64,000 nucleotides of DNA from Corallium rubrum (GCA_964035015.1 OZ035997.1:29011567-29075566); one strand, 5' to 3'. Counted from the stretch's first letter, positions 1 through 11,437 are shown. The notes: generated by a model from the letters alone, not told the origin. Program-made: numbers and translations.

Positions 1-1640
1 CAATCCCTTGATGCCCTTCATGTGCCAGTTGAAGTGTGGTCTGTCGAAGACTTGATGGAATCACAATGCGTGTTCCGCGAAGAAGTAAGTTACCCAGTGT
101 TGAAAATTCCTCCTTGATGCTGAAGAACGGGCGCGTTTCATTGGTTTTCTGCCATTTTCCAGACATGGTGTACTCGTGAACCAGTTTGAGGACAGGATCT
201 TTCTTGCTTGCATCTTCCGATTGGGCGATTGTCATGGCTTTTGGCACTGCATTGTGGGCGATGTAGTGAATATACTGTTCGGCGACATTTCGTTCTCTGG
301 TGACTTGGTTTGACAAGGGCAGCCGAGACAGAACATCCGCAGGATTGTTGACACCAGGTGAATATTTAAGCCGGAATGTGTATGGCTGTAAACGTAGACC
401 CCATCGTTCTATTCGAGCAGGTGGCTTTGAGGTGGGACTGTAGATCACCTCCAAAGGTTTGTGATCTGTGAGAAGGTCAAAGTTAGTGCCATAAAGGTAA
501 AGATGAAACCTCTCACAACCCCACACCACTGCCAATGCCTCACGTTCAGTTTGTGAGTATCGTGTCTCCACACTTGTGAGTGTGCGACTAGCGTATGCTA
601 TGGGCTTTATTTCACCGTCCTGAGTTTGTGTTAGAATAGCACCAAGGTCCACGGGACTGGCATCAACTCGTAACTGTGTAGGAGCAGCTGGATCGTAATG
701 AGCCATTACATCAGTGCTGGTTAATGCATTCTTCAGGTTATCAAAAGCGGTCTGATGCTCACTTCTCCATACCCATTGGACAGACTTGCGGGTTAGTTGT
801 CGAAGAGGATAAGCAATAGTGGAAAAATCTGGTATGAAACGGCTGCAGAAATTTGCCAATCCCAGAAAACTTCGAACTTCCGAGCCATTAGTTGGTGTTG
901 GGGCATTGTGGATGGCTTCGGTGGTTTGATTGTTTGGTCGTAGTCCTGCAGCAGAAATGTCAAATCCAAAAAATGTGATTTCAGGTACATTGAACTTACA
1001 TTTGTCACCGTTTAAGGTAAGCTGTCGCTCTTGGAGTCGGGTGAGTACTTGGTGTAAGTTTTGGTCATGCTCCACTTGGTCTTTCCCAAATACTATGATG
1101 TCATCTGAAATGTTCTTGACACCTGGTAAACCCTGTAATACTTGTTGAATTGTATGTTGATACATCTCCGGTGCAGCAGAAATGCCAAACATCAAACGTT
1201 TGTAACGAAACAAGCCTTTGTGAGTAGTAAATGTTCTGAGCTCACGAGATTGTTCATCTAATTCAATTTGATGGTATCCCCATTTAAGATCTAATTTGGA
1301 AAAAACTGCTGCTCCATTGAGGTCGTGGAGTGTTTCTTCAATGGTGGGGATGGGGTACCTTTCTCGAATCACGGCTGTGTTGACACGGCGCATATCTACG
1401 CAAATACGAACTTCTCCACTTGGTTTTGGTACAACAACTAATGGGGAGACCCAAGGCATTGGGCCACTCACTGGTTCAATGACATCGAGTCTCTCAAGTT
1501 CTTCAAGTTTGGCTGAAACTCGTTTGCGGACATGGAATGGAATCCGTCGTGAAGGTTGTGCAACTGGTTTGATAGAAGGGTCAGTGGAAATTTGTAAGCT
1601 TTCCCACGCCATCAAAAACTCTTGGATACTGTTCACGAAG
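1..1640 (-). pseudogene. pol: gypsy pol: reverse transcriptase, RNase H, start of integrase
   Basis: VFDGVGKLTNF (~1620-1588) is followed by a frameshift near 1585, then an open frame to the window edge: PVAQPSRRIPFH, WVSPLVVVPKPSGEVRIC, SKLDLKWGYHQIEL, then ISDDIIVFGK (the catalytic DD, ~1090-1120) and the thumb FLGLANF (~860). RNase H begins VDASPVDLGAIL (~640-670) and reads on through TDHKPLEV to DVLSRLPLSN (~310-350). An integrase zinc motif AHEGHQG sits at ~5-25. Apart from the one frameshift this stretch looks fairly young, as no stop was met in the parts I translated. Confidence 0.9.
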
Positions 1641-1698
1641 AGCATTTGTAGATGCACTCACATTTAGGGAGTTGACTTGGGGTCCAACATGAAGGAGG

Positions 1699-2094
1699 TC
1701 AAGTTGTGTAGCAGTTTTCCGACCGAGGAGACACCCCGCTGACTGAGTATTGACGAACTTCGCTAAGATTTCTCGACTGTTGTACTTTACCCGACCGGAT
1801 ATTGTTCCTAGGACATTTAGCGGTGTTGTAGACCCGTACGGGAAAACACGGAGATCTCAGTCGATGGTAGGTGTCGAGATCGAGTACGTTAACACTGGCT
1901 CCCGAATCAATAAGAAAGTTGATTTGGACATCTTCGATTTCAACATTGGCAGCACCATCTTCTTTGGCCTGTGAAGTATTCAAAGTAAACAACCACTCGT
2001 CCCCGGAGGATTCGTCGTCGACGTCGTGGACTTCAATTTGTTTAGCATATTCGTGTTTGTTTACCTCTGACGTTGGAGGTTTTCGGTTAGGCAA
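1699..2094 (-). pseudogene. pol: gypsy aspartic protease region of pol
   Basis: The frame contains FLIDSGASVNVLD, the D-S/T-G active site of retropepsins. About 20 residues later (near 1855) the frame shifts, and the continuing pol sequence (VFPYGS, then LNVLGT and CLLGRK) is in another frame down to ~1590. The protease would cut Gag-Pol. It overlaps the zinc-knuckle end of gag, as usual in gypsy. Broken by at least one frameshift. Confidence 0.8.
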
Positions 2095-2830
2095 CTGTCG
2101 AAAAATCCGAGCAAAGTGGCCTAGTTTTCCACAATTTCGACAGGTCTGGTTCAGCGCTGGACAATTGGCGTCTTTGGCTCGGTGGTCGTCCTGCTCGTCG
2201 AGATTCGTTCTCTGGCTCAGAGTTATGGCGTGGCGGTGTCAGAGAAGTCCTGTTGTTTCGTATGGCATTGAGGTGGGCAGATGAATCGACGTTATGCTCG
2301 ATGCTCGCAGCCTGATGTTCTGATTGTTCGAAAGCACGACCAAGTGAGAGCAACGTCTCTAAAGTGAGATCTCGCTCGCGTAGTACACGACGTCGAAGAG
2401 CTGTCGATGCACATTTCTCGATTACTTGGTCGCGAATCATTTCTGAAGCATTTTCACCGAACTGGCACGTTTTGCTGAGGATGCGAAGGCGAGTAACGAA
2501 CTTGTCCAGGGATTCGTCTGGACCTTGAGATGTTTGTCGAAAAACATGGCGCTCGGAGGGAATGTTCTGGCAAGGTTGAAAATGTTCGGTCAGCTTGTCG
2601 AGAGCAGTTTTGTAATCGTCGCCAGTGTTGGTTAGAGTCTCAAAAATGTCTTGCACGTCTGCTCCGGCCAGGTGGAGTAAAATGGCACGCTTTTGTTTTT
2701 GATCAGTGATTCCCGACGCTCGAAGGTAATAATCCAATGATTTCTTCCATTTCTCCCACCGTTGGGATAACGAGTGAGTATCTGCAACTGAGAACGGTTG
2801 GATTGCAGGCAAGTCAATAACTTTCGCCAT
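2087..2830 (-). pseudogene. gag: gypsy gag (capsid/nucleocapsid), frameshifted 3' end
   Basis: The 247-residue reading frame starts MAKVIDLPAIQPF and has a capsid-like helical region (LDYYLRASGITDQKQKRAILL, ALDKLTEHFQP, LDKFVTRLRILSKTC). Near 2180 the true frame shifts: the other frame then reads a zinc knuckle, C-R-N-C-G-K-L-G-H, but the last cysteine of the CCHC motif is replaced by Phe. Gag would form the particle and bind the RNA. The start ATG follows the putative primer-binding site directly. It is non-functional here because of the frameshift and the lost cysteine. Confidence 0.8.
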
Positions 2831-2865
2831 TGTGCGTTTCCTTTTTTGTTTTGTCCTCGTCGCCA

Positions 2866-3013
2866 GTTATAGTATTAAAGTCTACGCCTCTAAACACTTT
2901 TATTCATCCACTTCTGTTCTCTTACATGTGCTCTCCCTCTCTCTCTCTCCCCATCCTCGTTCCCGCGTTCCTATAGTCACGTGACTCAAAGCCTACTTAT
3001 TTGGGACACTACA
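2866..3013 (-). repeat. gypsy LTR (5' LTR in element sense)
   Basis: In element sense it starts TGTAGTGTCCC at 3013 and runs ~150 bp to about 2866, where TGGCGACGAGG (a plausible tRNA primer-binding site) begins; the gag ATG follows ~35 bases later. An AATAAA signal lies inside. The partner LTR is outside the window, so the exact inner boundary is a guess. Confidence 0.55.
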
Positions 3014-3683
3014 GCCATGGGTACCAAAATGGGCCCTAACTATGCCAACTTATTTGTTGGTTATGTGGAATGTTATGTTCTCCATTAATGGTAATAAGCT
3101 GGGCACTTCTGTGTTTTACAAGACCACTGACTCTCATAGCTACCTCCTCTTCTCCTCTCATCATCCTAAACACACCAAAACGTCCATTCCTTTCTCTCAA
3201 TTTCTTCGTCTTCGCCGCCTCTGCAGTGAAGACGACGACTTCAATGCCAAATGTTTGGAAATGAGAAACTTTTTTGTTAATCGCGGTTATCCTTCCCACC
3301 TCTTAGACACTGCCTTACACAAGGTCTCCAACATTTCCCGTTCAGACACCTTAAGCGAACCTTTGGCTACCATTTCTAATAAAAAAGTACCTCTAGTTCT
3401 CATTTTTCATCCCTTCAATTTCAAAGTAACGGACATCATTAGCCGCAATTTTGACCTCATTAAAAATGACCCAGAAACATCTTCCATTTTCTCTGAGAAA
3501 CCCCTAGTATCTTTTCGGCATAGCAAAAACATCCGGGAAAATGTTGTTCACGGCTCACTGCAGCAAGCCTTGGTATCACATGTTGGCACCAGCTCTTGCT
3601 GTCGTGGTAGGTGCAACACCTGTAAATATTTAGACTCCTCAATTTCAATTTTGGCTCCAAAATGTAGGTTCAACATAACATAG
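3014..3683 (+). pseudogene. PLE-1 reverse transcriptase C-terminal part, catalytic centre deleted
   Basis: MGTKMGPNYANLFVGYVE (3016-3068) is an RT palm motif. It is followed almost at once by INGNKLGTSVFYKTTDSHSY, which in intact PLEs lies after the YxDD catalytic motif. The intervening ~60 residues are missing, so the copy has no active site. IPFSQFLRLRRLCS, CLEMRNFFVNRGYP and a cysteine cluster (SSCCRGRCNTCKYL) follow. A stop codon at 3681 and a frame change separate it from the nuclease domain. Confidence 0.8.
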
Positions 3684-3692
3684 TTTCACTTG

Positions 3693-3999
3693 CACTTCCT
3701 CCAACCTCATTTACTGTATCTCTTGCAGTAAATGTCCCATGCTTTACATCGGAGAAACTGGAAGACGTTTAGGTGACAGGTTTGTTGAACACCTTCGTGA
3801 TGTCAAAAACAATGTGCAAAACAAACCTGTTGCCAGGCACTTCAACAGTGCCAACCACTCCTTTTCTAACATGAAAATCTGCGCCATTCAGCCCATTACA
3901 GGTTGTAACAATACTCGTCGTAAACAAGAAATGCGTCTCATTTACAAAGTTGGTACCATTCACCCTCACGGCCTCAATGAGCGATTCTCTTTCATTTAG
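3693..3999 (+). pseudogene. PLE-1 GIY-YIG endonuclease domain
   Basis: It reads SSNLIYCISCSKCPMLYIGE followed by TGRRLGDRFVEHLRDV. These are the CCHH-type linker, the Y-I-G of GIY-YIG, the conserved R and the E-H pair found in PLE nucleases. The domain is intact to its natural end (HPHGLNERFSFI, stop at 3997-3999) but out of frame with the upstream RT. In PLEs this nuclease makes the nick that primes reverse transcription. Confidence 0.85.
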
Positions 4000-4344
4000 C
4001 TCACTCCACCACCATATTCCACACCTTTTCCTTAACCTTTTTCTGATGATTTAAATAGTAATTTATAACCTGTTTCTTTGTCTATTTGCAGGTAGCTGAC
4101 CCACAAATTGGGTCAGCACCTGCACACAGGCTAAAATTACATATTAATTTATTTGTTTAATTTGTTTTTATTGGCTTACATGTGTTCACGTGATTCCCAT
4201 TGTAGCTCTGCTATAAATACGCGTGACCACATGTGAGTTGTTTACTAATTTCTCCTGACGAAGGGCCTTCGCTCGAAACGTCGAGAAGATTTTTCTCTGT
4301 TTTTCAGGCCAACGTGACTTAACCCTGGTAATATATATATATAT

Positions 4345-4677
4345 ATATATTTAAAATAATCATTAATAATTCATGAAGAAAACACAAAAGAAATCATGAC
4401 CGTGAAGGAGGTCGTATATCTGACACAAACCACACGTGATTGTGTCAGATATACAACCACTAGTGGTTGTATATCAGGTCTATCTCCGTTCTAAAACATT
4501 GAAATTGAGCTTTTTCTGAATTAATCTGAACAAATATTACTCATATTAACATCAAAGACTCGGCGTATTTTAAGCTATTTACAATATTCGTGTCCGTGTT
4601 GTATTCGATATGACAAGCTCTCGCCTTCGGCTCGAGCTTGTATATCCAATACAACACGGACACTCATATTGTAAATA
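4345..4677 (+). mobile_element. hairpin-ended MITE-like element (CTTCG-core family)
   Basis: One end carries ATCATTAATAATTCATGA (4355-4373). The other is a near-perfect hairpin (~4580-4677) whose arms meet at CTCGCCTTCGGCTCGAG. A second small palindrome, TATACAACCACTAGTGGTTG, is internal. No ORF. Same layout as the elements at 8560, 36353 and 43529. Confidence 0.6.
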
Positions 4678-4735
4678 CTATATATATATATATATATCGG
4701 CATATTTGTCATGCACACCTGTTGCTATGAAAACT

Positions 4736-4805
4736 CTACTGGGGCCTGCTGCGATTCGAATCCGCGACCTTCGGTTTACTAGTTCGATGCTCTACCAATT
4801 AATTC
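4736..4805 (-). repeat. tRNA-Thr(AGU)-like SINE head
   Basis: On the minus strand it reads TTGGTAGAGCATCG (A box), an anticodon-loop-like CTAGTAA, and GGATTCGAATC (B box). The acceptor side is degenerate, so it is a SINE or pseudo-tRNA rather than a working tRNA gene. Its twin in copy B is at 12471-12540. Confidence 0.6.
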
Positions 4806-4837
4806 TTTGAAAGTTTTCATGGCGATAATGCAATGTA

Positions 4838-5088
4838 GATACGTTTTGTGGAAACACCACGTAAAATATTTATTTGCTAAGCTTTCGGCCTGATGACTGT
4901 TGTTGAAGGTACTTTTCACACATAATGATGAGGTGGATAGCTTATCAATAAGCCTGCATTGCCGAGTGTATCGCATTCCACGTAAATGTGGCTTGGTATA
5001 CATGGGAGAAATGGGAAAGATCTCTCCTGAGTCAACAGGCCGAAAGCTTAGCAAATAAATATTTTACGTGATGTTTCCACAAAACTTA
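4838..5088 (+). mobile_element. PLE remnant with inverted ends (copy A, internally deleted)
   Basis: Inverted copies of GGCCGAAAGCTTAGCAAATA (left 4838-4890, right 5039-5088) flank a stub of a GIY-YIG domain (CRVYRIP-CGLVYMGEMG, ~4957-5015). The fuller version is at 12578-13171; here ~360 bp between the YxG motif and the right end are lost. Confidence 0.65.
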
Positions 5089-5793
5089 TCTATATTACAT
5101 ATAGAATTATCACTAAATTCATATGCATCCATGGGCCATGGGGAACGAATGCCTCACAAGCACAATATTATCGTCAACCTCGTACCCAGGGTCTTTGCTC
5201 AGCACTCCCTTATTTGCTGCTGCAGCGAATGAGGAAGTGCGGACCTATTGAATTATATCATATGAAGTCACACTCGCATGCGTCATGACATTTGTAATTA
5301 TAGTTACGTCACAATTCTAAAGTTAGTTAATTGGAATTATCCGATTTTTCTGAAGGCGGTGTCAGAAAGTGAGTGGAAAGTGCTATTTTAATAGAATTTT
5401 AAAGTTCTCGAAATAGTGAATTGTTCTATTGCGAAAAAGGTAAAAATAATGTTATTTTACATTTTTAAAGCTTTTTTAAACAGTTGTGTAAGCAATTAAT
5501 AAATTAATTGTTGATAGAAGCGAATGAATGACACGTGAGACTGGAACGATGCGTTTGCATGCACTTGACAGTGGAGATTTGAAAAGAGTTACCGAAGTTT
5601 GTGATTACTAGAACTGGATAATACTGAAAATAAATATATACCATAAAACATCGAACCAAAACAGTTGATTTTATTATTCCAGAACTTATATCCAAAAAGT
5701 ATTACTTTGCTAAGCCCCAACAAAGTTTTTTCTCAACTGTCAGCACGCGTATCATAATTGACTTGTTCGCATTGTCTTTTTGTTTCTTAACAT

Positions 5794-6076
5794 TCCCCAT
5801 TTTTATACTACAGACGCATTATGTGTCTTGACGTGGGCAAAGTTTTTTAGCGCGACTTTAAAGGGGGCTCGAATCAGTTCGTTTTTTATAAAGACGGGTA
5901 TGATTTAATGCGTCGTTATCGACGTAGTAAATCATATAGTTCTGGACGTCTAATGCGTCTGATGCCCGTCTTTATACGAGACAAAATTTGAAACTCATTA
6001 AAATATATACGCACTAGAAAACGTTACCCTGCAAGTACATCCAGACACATAATGCGTTTGTAGAATAAAAACGGCC
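5794..6076. mobile_element. MITE with ~30 bp TIRs (copy A)
   Basis: Ends are inverted: TTTTTATACTACAGACGCAT at the left and ATGCGTTTGTAGAATAAAAA at the right, with a second internal inverted pair around GACGGGTATG / GATGCCCGTC. No ORF. The matching copy at 17654-17900 shows cleaner ends (GGCCGTTTTTATAC), so the insertion predates the duplication. Confidence 0.65.
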
Positions 6077-6392
6077 ATTACCAGTCTTAGCTGCACAAAC
6101 CAAATGGTAAAACAAGAGATTAGGAGATTATTTATGTTAATGTATAACTGAATCAAAATTTTTAATGCTTTCCGTTTCCGGCGTAGAAACTAGGAAACTG
6201 CCACAGATTTTACTTCATTTAACCTTCCTTCAAAAATTCGGAAAAAAAAATATTTCGAGAAAGAAAGCGCATCATCACTGCGTCAATTTTGGAGCTGTCG
6301 TCTGACTAGAGCCAAAAGACTACTTGATCATATCTATATAGGTGGCTTCATTATTTCGATGATAATGTCAACACTCCTGTATTCTTTTGTAG

Positions 6393-7151
6393 AACGTTGG
6401 ACAGAGTTGAACTAATGAAATCTTATCGAAAAGATGTTGTCAAGTTGCTACATATTGCAGCAACTCTATTATTTGCTCCAGTTTTGGTTCCTATGATAGT
6501 GGTTACCTTGGTAACAGTTCTTTCTGTTGCTGGAGGAATACTGGCGCTATGCATCATGTTTGCTGCTGCTTTTCTTCCTTTCCTTTTTGGAATACTTGCT
6601 GTTCCTCTTTTCTTCAGTGCTTTTGTTACAGCTTCGGCATACGTTTGCTCTAAAATTGCCCAACGAAGTTTGAAGGAAATTGAAAAACGTGTCAAGCCAT
6701 TTGTCCAGCGCAACAAACTGCTAAATGCCTTGAGTTCCATGTGTTTTATAAAGGCAATTTATCCTGGAACCAACTCTGCTAGTGAAATCCAAGATTTGGA
6801 TAAGAAGGATTCTTGGGGAGACATTCCATCATTTGAGGCTGAGATGAAACAAGAATCTAAACATGTCACCATTCCATATGTGAGTTGAATTTCTTACATC
6901 AGTTGGAATAATTTTCTAATGTTATATTTAAAAATTAATATACAAAATTTGTCGTTTATAAACATTTTTTTGATGTGCAGGACTGGCATTTTCCTTTCCC
7001 AAGAGCTAGCCGTGGCTGTCAATTGGCAGATGATTACGATCAAGAAGATTTCGAGAACCTGATTAGAAAGATCGAAGAACTTCATGAAATCGTCTGTTAT
7101 TTGCGCACTCCGTCGAGCATGCGCAGACATTCTCTTCGCAAAACTCAATAA
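6393..7151 (+). CDS. small membrane-hairpin protein, two visible exons (duplicate A)
   Basis: Exon 1 is 6393-6879, after an acceptor TTCTTTTGTAG and before donor GTGAGT. Exon 2 is 6981-7151, after TTTGATGTGCAG, ending TAA. From ATG 6415 the product is 211 residues. If the 6393 acceptor is used, coding or UTR sequence lies further upstream and was not found. A basic N-terminus (MKSYRKDVVK) precedes ~70 very hydrophobic residues with prolines (FAPVLVP, AAAFLPFLFG), suited to a hairpin or 2-3 membrane passes. Then come a basic amphipathic stretch (KIEKR-type), an acidic linker and a C-terminal helix rich in D/E (QEDFENLIRKIEELHE). The shape recalls lipid-droplet or ER hairpin proteins, but no family is recognised and function is unknown. 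The copy at 18215 differs at ~10 residues and is also open, arguing for a real gene. A shared AATAAA lies at 8123. Confidence 0.7.
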
Positions 7152-7339
7152 TTATGTATAAAGTGGCTATCGAAATTAACTTGCTGCAGATGAAGGATTA
7201 GGTTTAGGACAAGGGTGCTCTTTTAGGAAAGGATCGAATTTTTTCTGGTGTAGGAAGTATAAGGGTAGTATTCTATGGTTTAAACTTCAGAGTTTTAGGT
7301 TAAAGTTAGGAAATGAATTGGCGTACTAAATATGTAATC

Positions 7340-7960
7340 TTCTGCAGATTGCGGTTTTCAACAAAATGATCCATCAGCCGGATGTTGATCTTTTCTTGAT
7401 AGCGACGTGTCTGTAGGAGGAAAATTGTATTTAGTATGTCGATGACAGTATAAATATGGATTTATTTGGTTCACTAAGTTAGGCAATGTTTAGGATAACA
7501 GTTGACATATTAATCATGTTTCACCTGGAAATTGTAGCTTTCAGGAAAATGATCCATCAGCCGGGATGTTGATCTTTTCTTGATGGTTGCGACTCCAGGG
7601 AAAAATATTGTTTAATGTGTTAATGACAGTAATAGTTTAAGGTGTTGATCCCTTAATTGGTTCACTGGGTTAGGCTAGGTTTAGGATAGGAGTTAGCATA
7701 CTAATTATGTTTCACCTGGAGATTGTGGCTTTCAGGGAAAAAATCCATCAGCCGGGATGTTGATCTTTTCTTGATAGCTGCTATTCTGGGAAAAAATATT
7801 GTTTAGTGTGTTGAGCACAGTCGTGGTATGGTTTTTTGCGTTATTCGGTTTATTAGGCTAGGTTTATACTGATTATTCAGCTATGGTGTTCAACTATGGT
7901 TGTTTTTAAGGGAAAAGTCCATTGGCGTTTTGGATGTTGAAATTTTCTTAATTATGGCGA
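7340..7960 (+). repeat. ~185-bp tandem repeats 3' of gene copy A (about 4 units)
   Basis: The block AATGATCCATCAGCCGG-ATGTTGATCTTTTCTTGAT recurs at ~7371, 7554, 7745 and in weakened form at 7919. Between the copies lie TTAGGCTAGGTTTAGGATAG and TGTTTCACCTGGA. Spacing is 182-194 bp. It lies between the stop codon and a candidate poly(A) signal (8123-8128), so it may be 3' UTR. Confidence 0.75.
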
Positions 7961-8229
7961 TGTCTATATATAGAAATTGCAGCCCTGAATATGTTAGGTC
8001 TACATCAAATCTGAACAATTATTTTGTATTCATAGTATAAAGGAGTAAGTTGATGTAGTCGTATAGCCACTATATTTAATGTCAATAATGTACGTTTGAT
8101 ACTAATCATGTATGCAGTATATAATAAAGTCAACAATGTATATATAACGTTGCCTGACGAAAAATCCAATTAAACCTTGTCATTATTAATTACGTTTCCA
8201 TGATATGTCTCATTGACAGTTACAGATGT

Positions 8230-8520
8230 GTATATGTATAGTATATGTAATATTTAAAACACGAGCAGGAGTGTTTTATCCGATTTAAAGAAGGCGCAGC
8301 CCGAGTGTTTTAGATTTGATAAACCACGTGATGCGAGTGTTTTTGATGGTTTCAAAAACGTATTCTTTATATAAAATTGTATGTTCATTCGTATTCTTTA
8401 GATAAAATTGTATGTTCATTAGTATTCTTTCTGATATCAAGAAGTTTTATCACGGGTATAAAACCACGGACATGGTACTGATTTCCTATTTGTTTTCCTC
8501 GTGAATTATTAATGCATTTT
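8230..8520 (-). mobile_element. hairpin-ended MITE-like element (CTTCG-core family)
   Basis: ACACGAGCAGGAGTGTTTTATC opens a hairpin (~8255-8350) centred on GAAGGCGCAGCCCGAG. The other end carries TCGTGAATTATTAATGCA (8500-8517). Part of the duplicated block; copy B's version is at ~19890-20142. Confidence 0.5.
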
Positions 8521-8559
8521 TGAAGTACTAGATTATGTATATGTGGATCGATACATACG

Positions 8560-8885
8560 TATATGTACTATTTACAGAATGAGTGGCCTTTCTGTATCGG
8601 GGTATACAGACACGTCACACGAGGCGAAGCCGAGTGCCTGTATCCCGATACAGAACGGACACGAATTGTGTAAATGGCTTCTAAAATGATCCCATTTGGT
8701 AAGTTCATTTGCGTAGTAATTTTTCTAAAAAAACGTTGTCTAAGTCGAGAAAATCAAAGGTAAAGTTTATGTAAATCAAGAGGAATCTGTATCACATATA
8801 CAGACATTCATTAAACATGGCTTTTCTTTGTGTTTCCCTCATGAATTATTAATGAGTTTTAGAAATGTATTTATATATGTGTATT
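8560..8885 (-). mobile_element. hairpin-ended MITE-like element with GCGAAGC core
   Basis: A hairpin at ~8585-8690 has TTCTGTATCGGG and CCCGATACAGAA as outer arms and CGAGGCGAAGCCGAG at the dyad. The other end is CTCATGAATTATTAATGAG (8848-8866). No ORF. Confidence 0.6.
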
Positions 8886-9560
8886 GTATATATACAGACA
8901 CGGAGACACATACAGACATTCGCGCACACGGATAACGTACACGCGCACACGTATAGTTCGGTTACTTAAATAACAATTAAAAAAAACACACTTTTGGATA
9001 AAATATAAACAAATTTCTTTATATAATAACCTCTAAATACAAGTAGAAGTTTAAATAATATTCCTCAGCTAATATACATTTCGGATGTTTTTAAACGTCA
9101 TAATTATATCAGCTTTGTTGCCATAAGTACAAAATGGCGACGCCCATGTTATCTATGGATCGTTTCCCCTCCGTGGTTTGACCTTTGTAGATATGGATAA
9201 CCTTTCACATGGATGGAAGTGCTATTCAAATGGATTTATTCAGGTAAAATAAACACATCATTTGCAAGTTATAACTCCAAGAGATCGTATTAATACAAAT
9301 TTAAACTATATTACTAAGCATCATACATTCCAATAAAGTTTAACTTGAAAAAGCCGCAAATCGTTCACGTTGAGTTTCTCAAGATCTCCCAAGGCATACA
9401 GGCTGATACAGCCACAACTGTAGTTTGTTTAGCTGAACGAACTGATACCCACGAAGATAGCTTGGTTACCGTTTATATTGTAGTGTTATTGCTTTTTGGT
9501 TTCCCGACAACAAATTACCTATGAATATTGTTGGTTTTTTTTGTAACCAATCAACCAACC
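8886..9560. other. no feature recognised
   Basis: AT-rich DNA with short CA-rich runs (cacacacgcacac-type near 8900-8960). No ORF, TIR or family motif seen. Confidence 0.5.
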
Positions 9561-9565
9561 GGCCA

Positions 9566-10215
<650 letters not shown>

Positions 10216-11430
10216 TACCATATATATATCGCCCTGACGCTTGCATAAATCTCATGTTTCGGGCTCGGGAAAATACATCCGTAACTTACAACTACCCGGC
10301 GGTATTTTCAGTCAGGCTATTCGATAAGCCATATGCATTACTTTGTCTTTGTTTGTATTTGTTTAATCAGTCTTCCTATGTATAATGAATTATCCGATCA
10401 TCCGATTTGATATATTTTTCAAATATTACGTGTAAATTGAAGAATGTTTGGAGATTCTTAATCTTTTAGTGGTAAACCGTCTAATTTAGCCTCATTTTTA
10501 AACACTATACTCAGACTATACACCTTATTCCAAAATGGTCGCTGAATTCATATTCTTTTATATAGCCATAAATTGGCCACTGATCTCCTTATGAACTCGT
10601 TTTCATGTACGAAATTCAAAATAATTTTTATAGAGTAAAATAGAGGCCATATAGGAGGGTGGTAAAGGGTATTTTCGTGAGCTGTAAATTGGCAATATAT
10701 TTTCTTGTGAAATGTGAAAGGCCGGAATTTTGTGTCGTGAAACGTGATTTGTATTCTAGCCATGAGCCGTGATTGTCTATACCGTAATAATTGTCCGTGA
10801 AATGAGAATAAAGTGCTGAAGTTGTCGTGAACTGTGATGAAGCATTACGTATTTTATAATTTTTAAGATTATAAGTTTAATTTGTTCTGATCTGCGAGAG
10901 CCATCGTTCCAGACTTGCCAAAGTCTCTCGCTTAAGCCTTCACGCCAACAGCTATCGCTTCAATACTACATAACCTATGCGGTTCATATTAATAGCATAA
11001 GTTAAATGAATTGAGTGCTACACAATAAACCTAAAATTGCCATATATACATGTTTAGTGAATACATGTTTAGAAAATATTCAACTTTTTCTGCAACCATT
11101 GGCAATTTGGTCACACCCAGTCTTGATTGACAGGTTTTATTACCACTTGAATCAAACAACTGTCTGTTTTTTTTAGGTTTATTGTGTAGAAGCATTAATA
11201 AGGAACAATACTTGTACATTTCAAGGCACTACCGTAAATACTTTAAGTGGTAGAGGTGTTAAGCCGTGAACAGTTCCCAAAAAATTTAATATGCAGAAAA
11301 TGGAATTTTAAGATGAAGTAATGTTTGGATTTCAATGAAAGTACCTTTCTTTGTGTCAATACAACTATACATGTCAAAATGTTCCTGCAGCATATGTTTC
11401 CCCCCCTGATTGATCGTTTGATCTTCAACT
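10216..11430. other. no gene recognised
   Basis: Unique-looking AT-rich DNA. Around 10670-10860 there are loose repeats of CCGTGAA / CGTGAANNGTGA, too irregular to call a family. Confidence 0.4.
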
Positions 11431-11437
11431 GTGTTAG

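Larger units (their letters stand above)
1..3013 (-). mobile_element. Ty3/gypsy LTR retrotransposon, degraded, running off the left edge
   Basis: Read on the minus strand the order is LTR, gag, zinc knuckle, aspartic protease, reverse transcriptase, RNase H and the first part of integrase, which is cut by the window edge. The order and motifs are those of Ty3/gypsy elements, perhaps the Mag group from the short LTR and gag start; that sub-assignment is tentative. Frameshifts lie near 2180, 1855 and 1585, so this copy cannot make a full polyprotein. The right end abuts a Penelope-like element exactly in its RT motif, suggesting the gypsy inserted into that element. Confidence 0.9.
3014..4330 (+). 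mobile_element. Penelope-like element (PLE-1), 5' truncated and internally deleted
   Basis: It begins in the PLE reverse-transcriptase motif GTKMGPNYANLF immediately after the gypsy LTR, continues through the RT C-terminus and a GIY-YIG nuclease, and ends with the PLE-type 3' sequence TGACGAAGGGCC...CTCGAAACGTCGAG (4256-4285) and an AT run. RT plus GIY-YIG is diagnostic for Penelope-like retroelements. The 5' portion is missing, presumably on the far side of the gypsy insertion beyond the window. Confidence 0.85.
4699..8474 (+). repeat. segmental duplication, copy A
   Basis: The block from GGCATATTTGTCATGCACAC to CAAGAAGTTTTAT aligns base by base with 12432-20142. It includes a SINE, a PLE remnant, a MITE, a two-exon gene and its 3' repeats. 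Copy A lacks the 3.65 kb TIR element (13316-16961 in copy B) and ~360 bp of PLE sequence, and has one more 185-bp 3' repeat. Both copies are in the same orientation. Confidence 0.9.

Noticed and set aside
10670-10860. CCGTGAA-type repeats
   Set aside because: Too irregular in spacing and sequence to define a unit.
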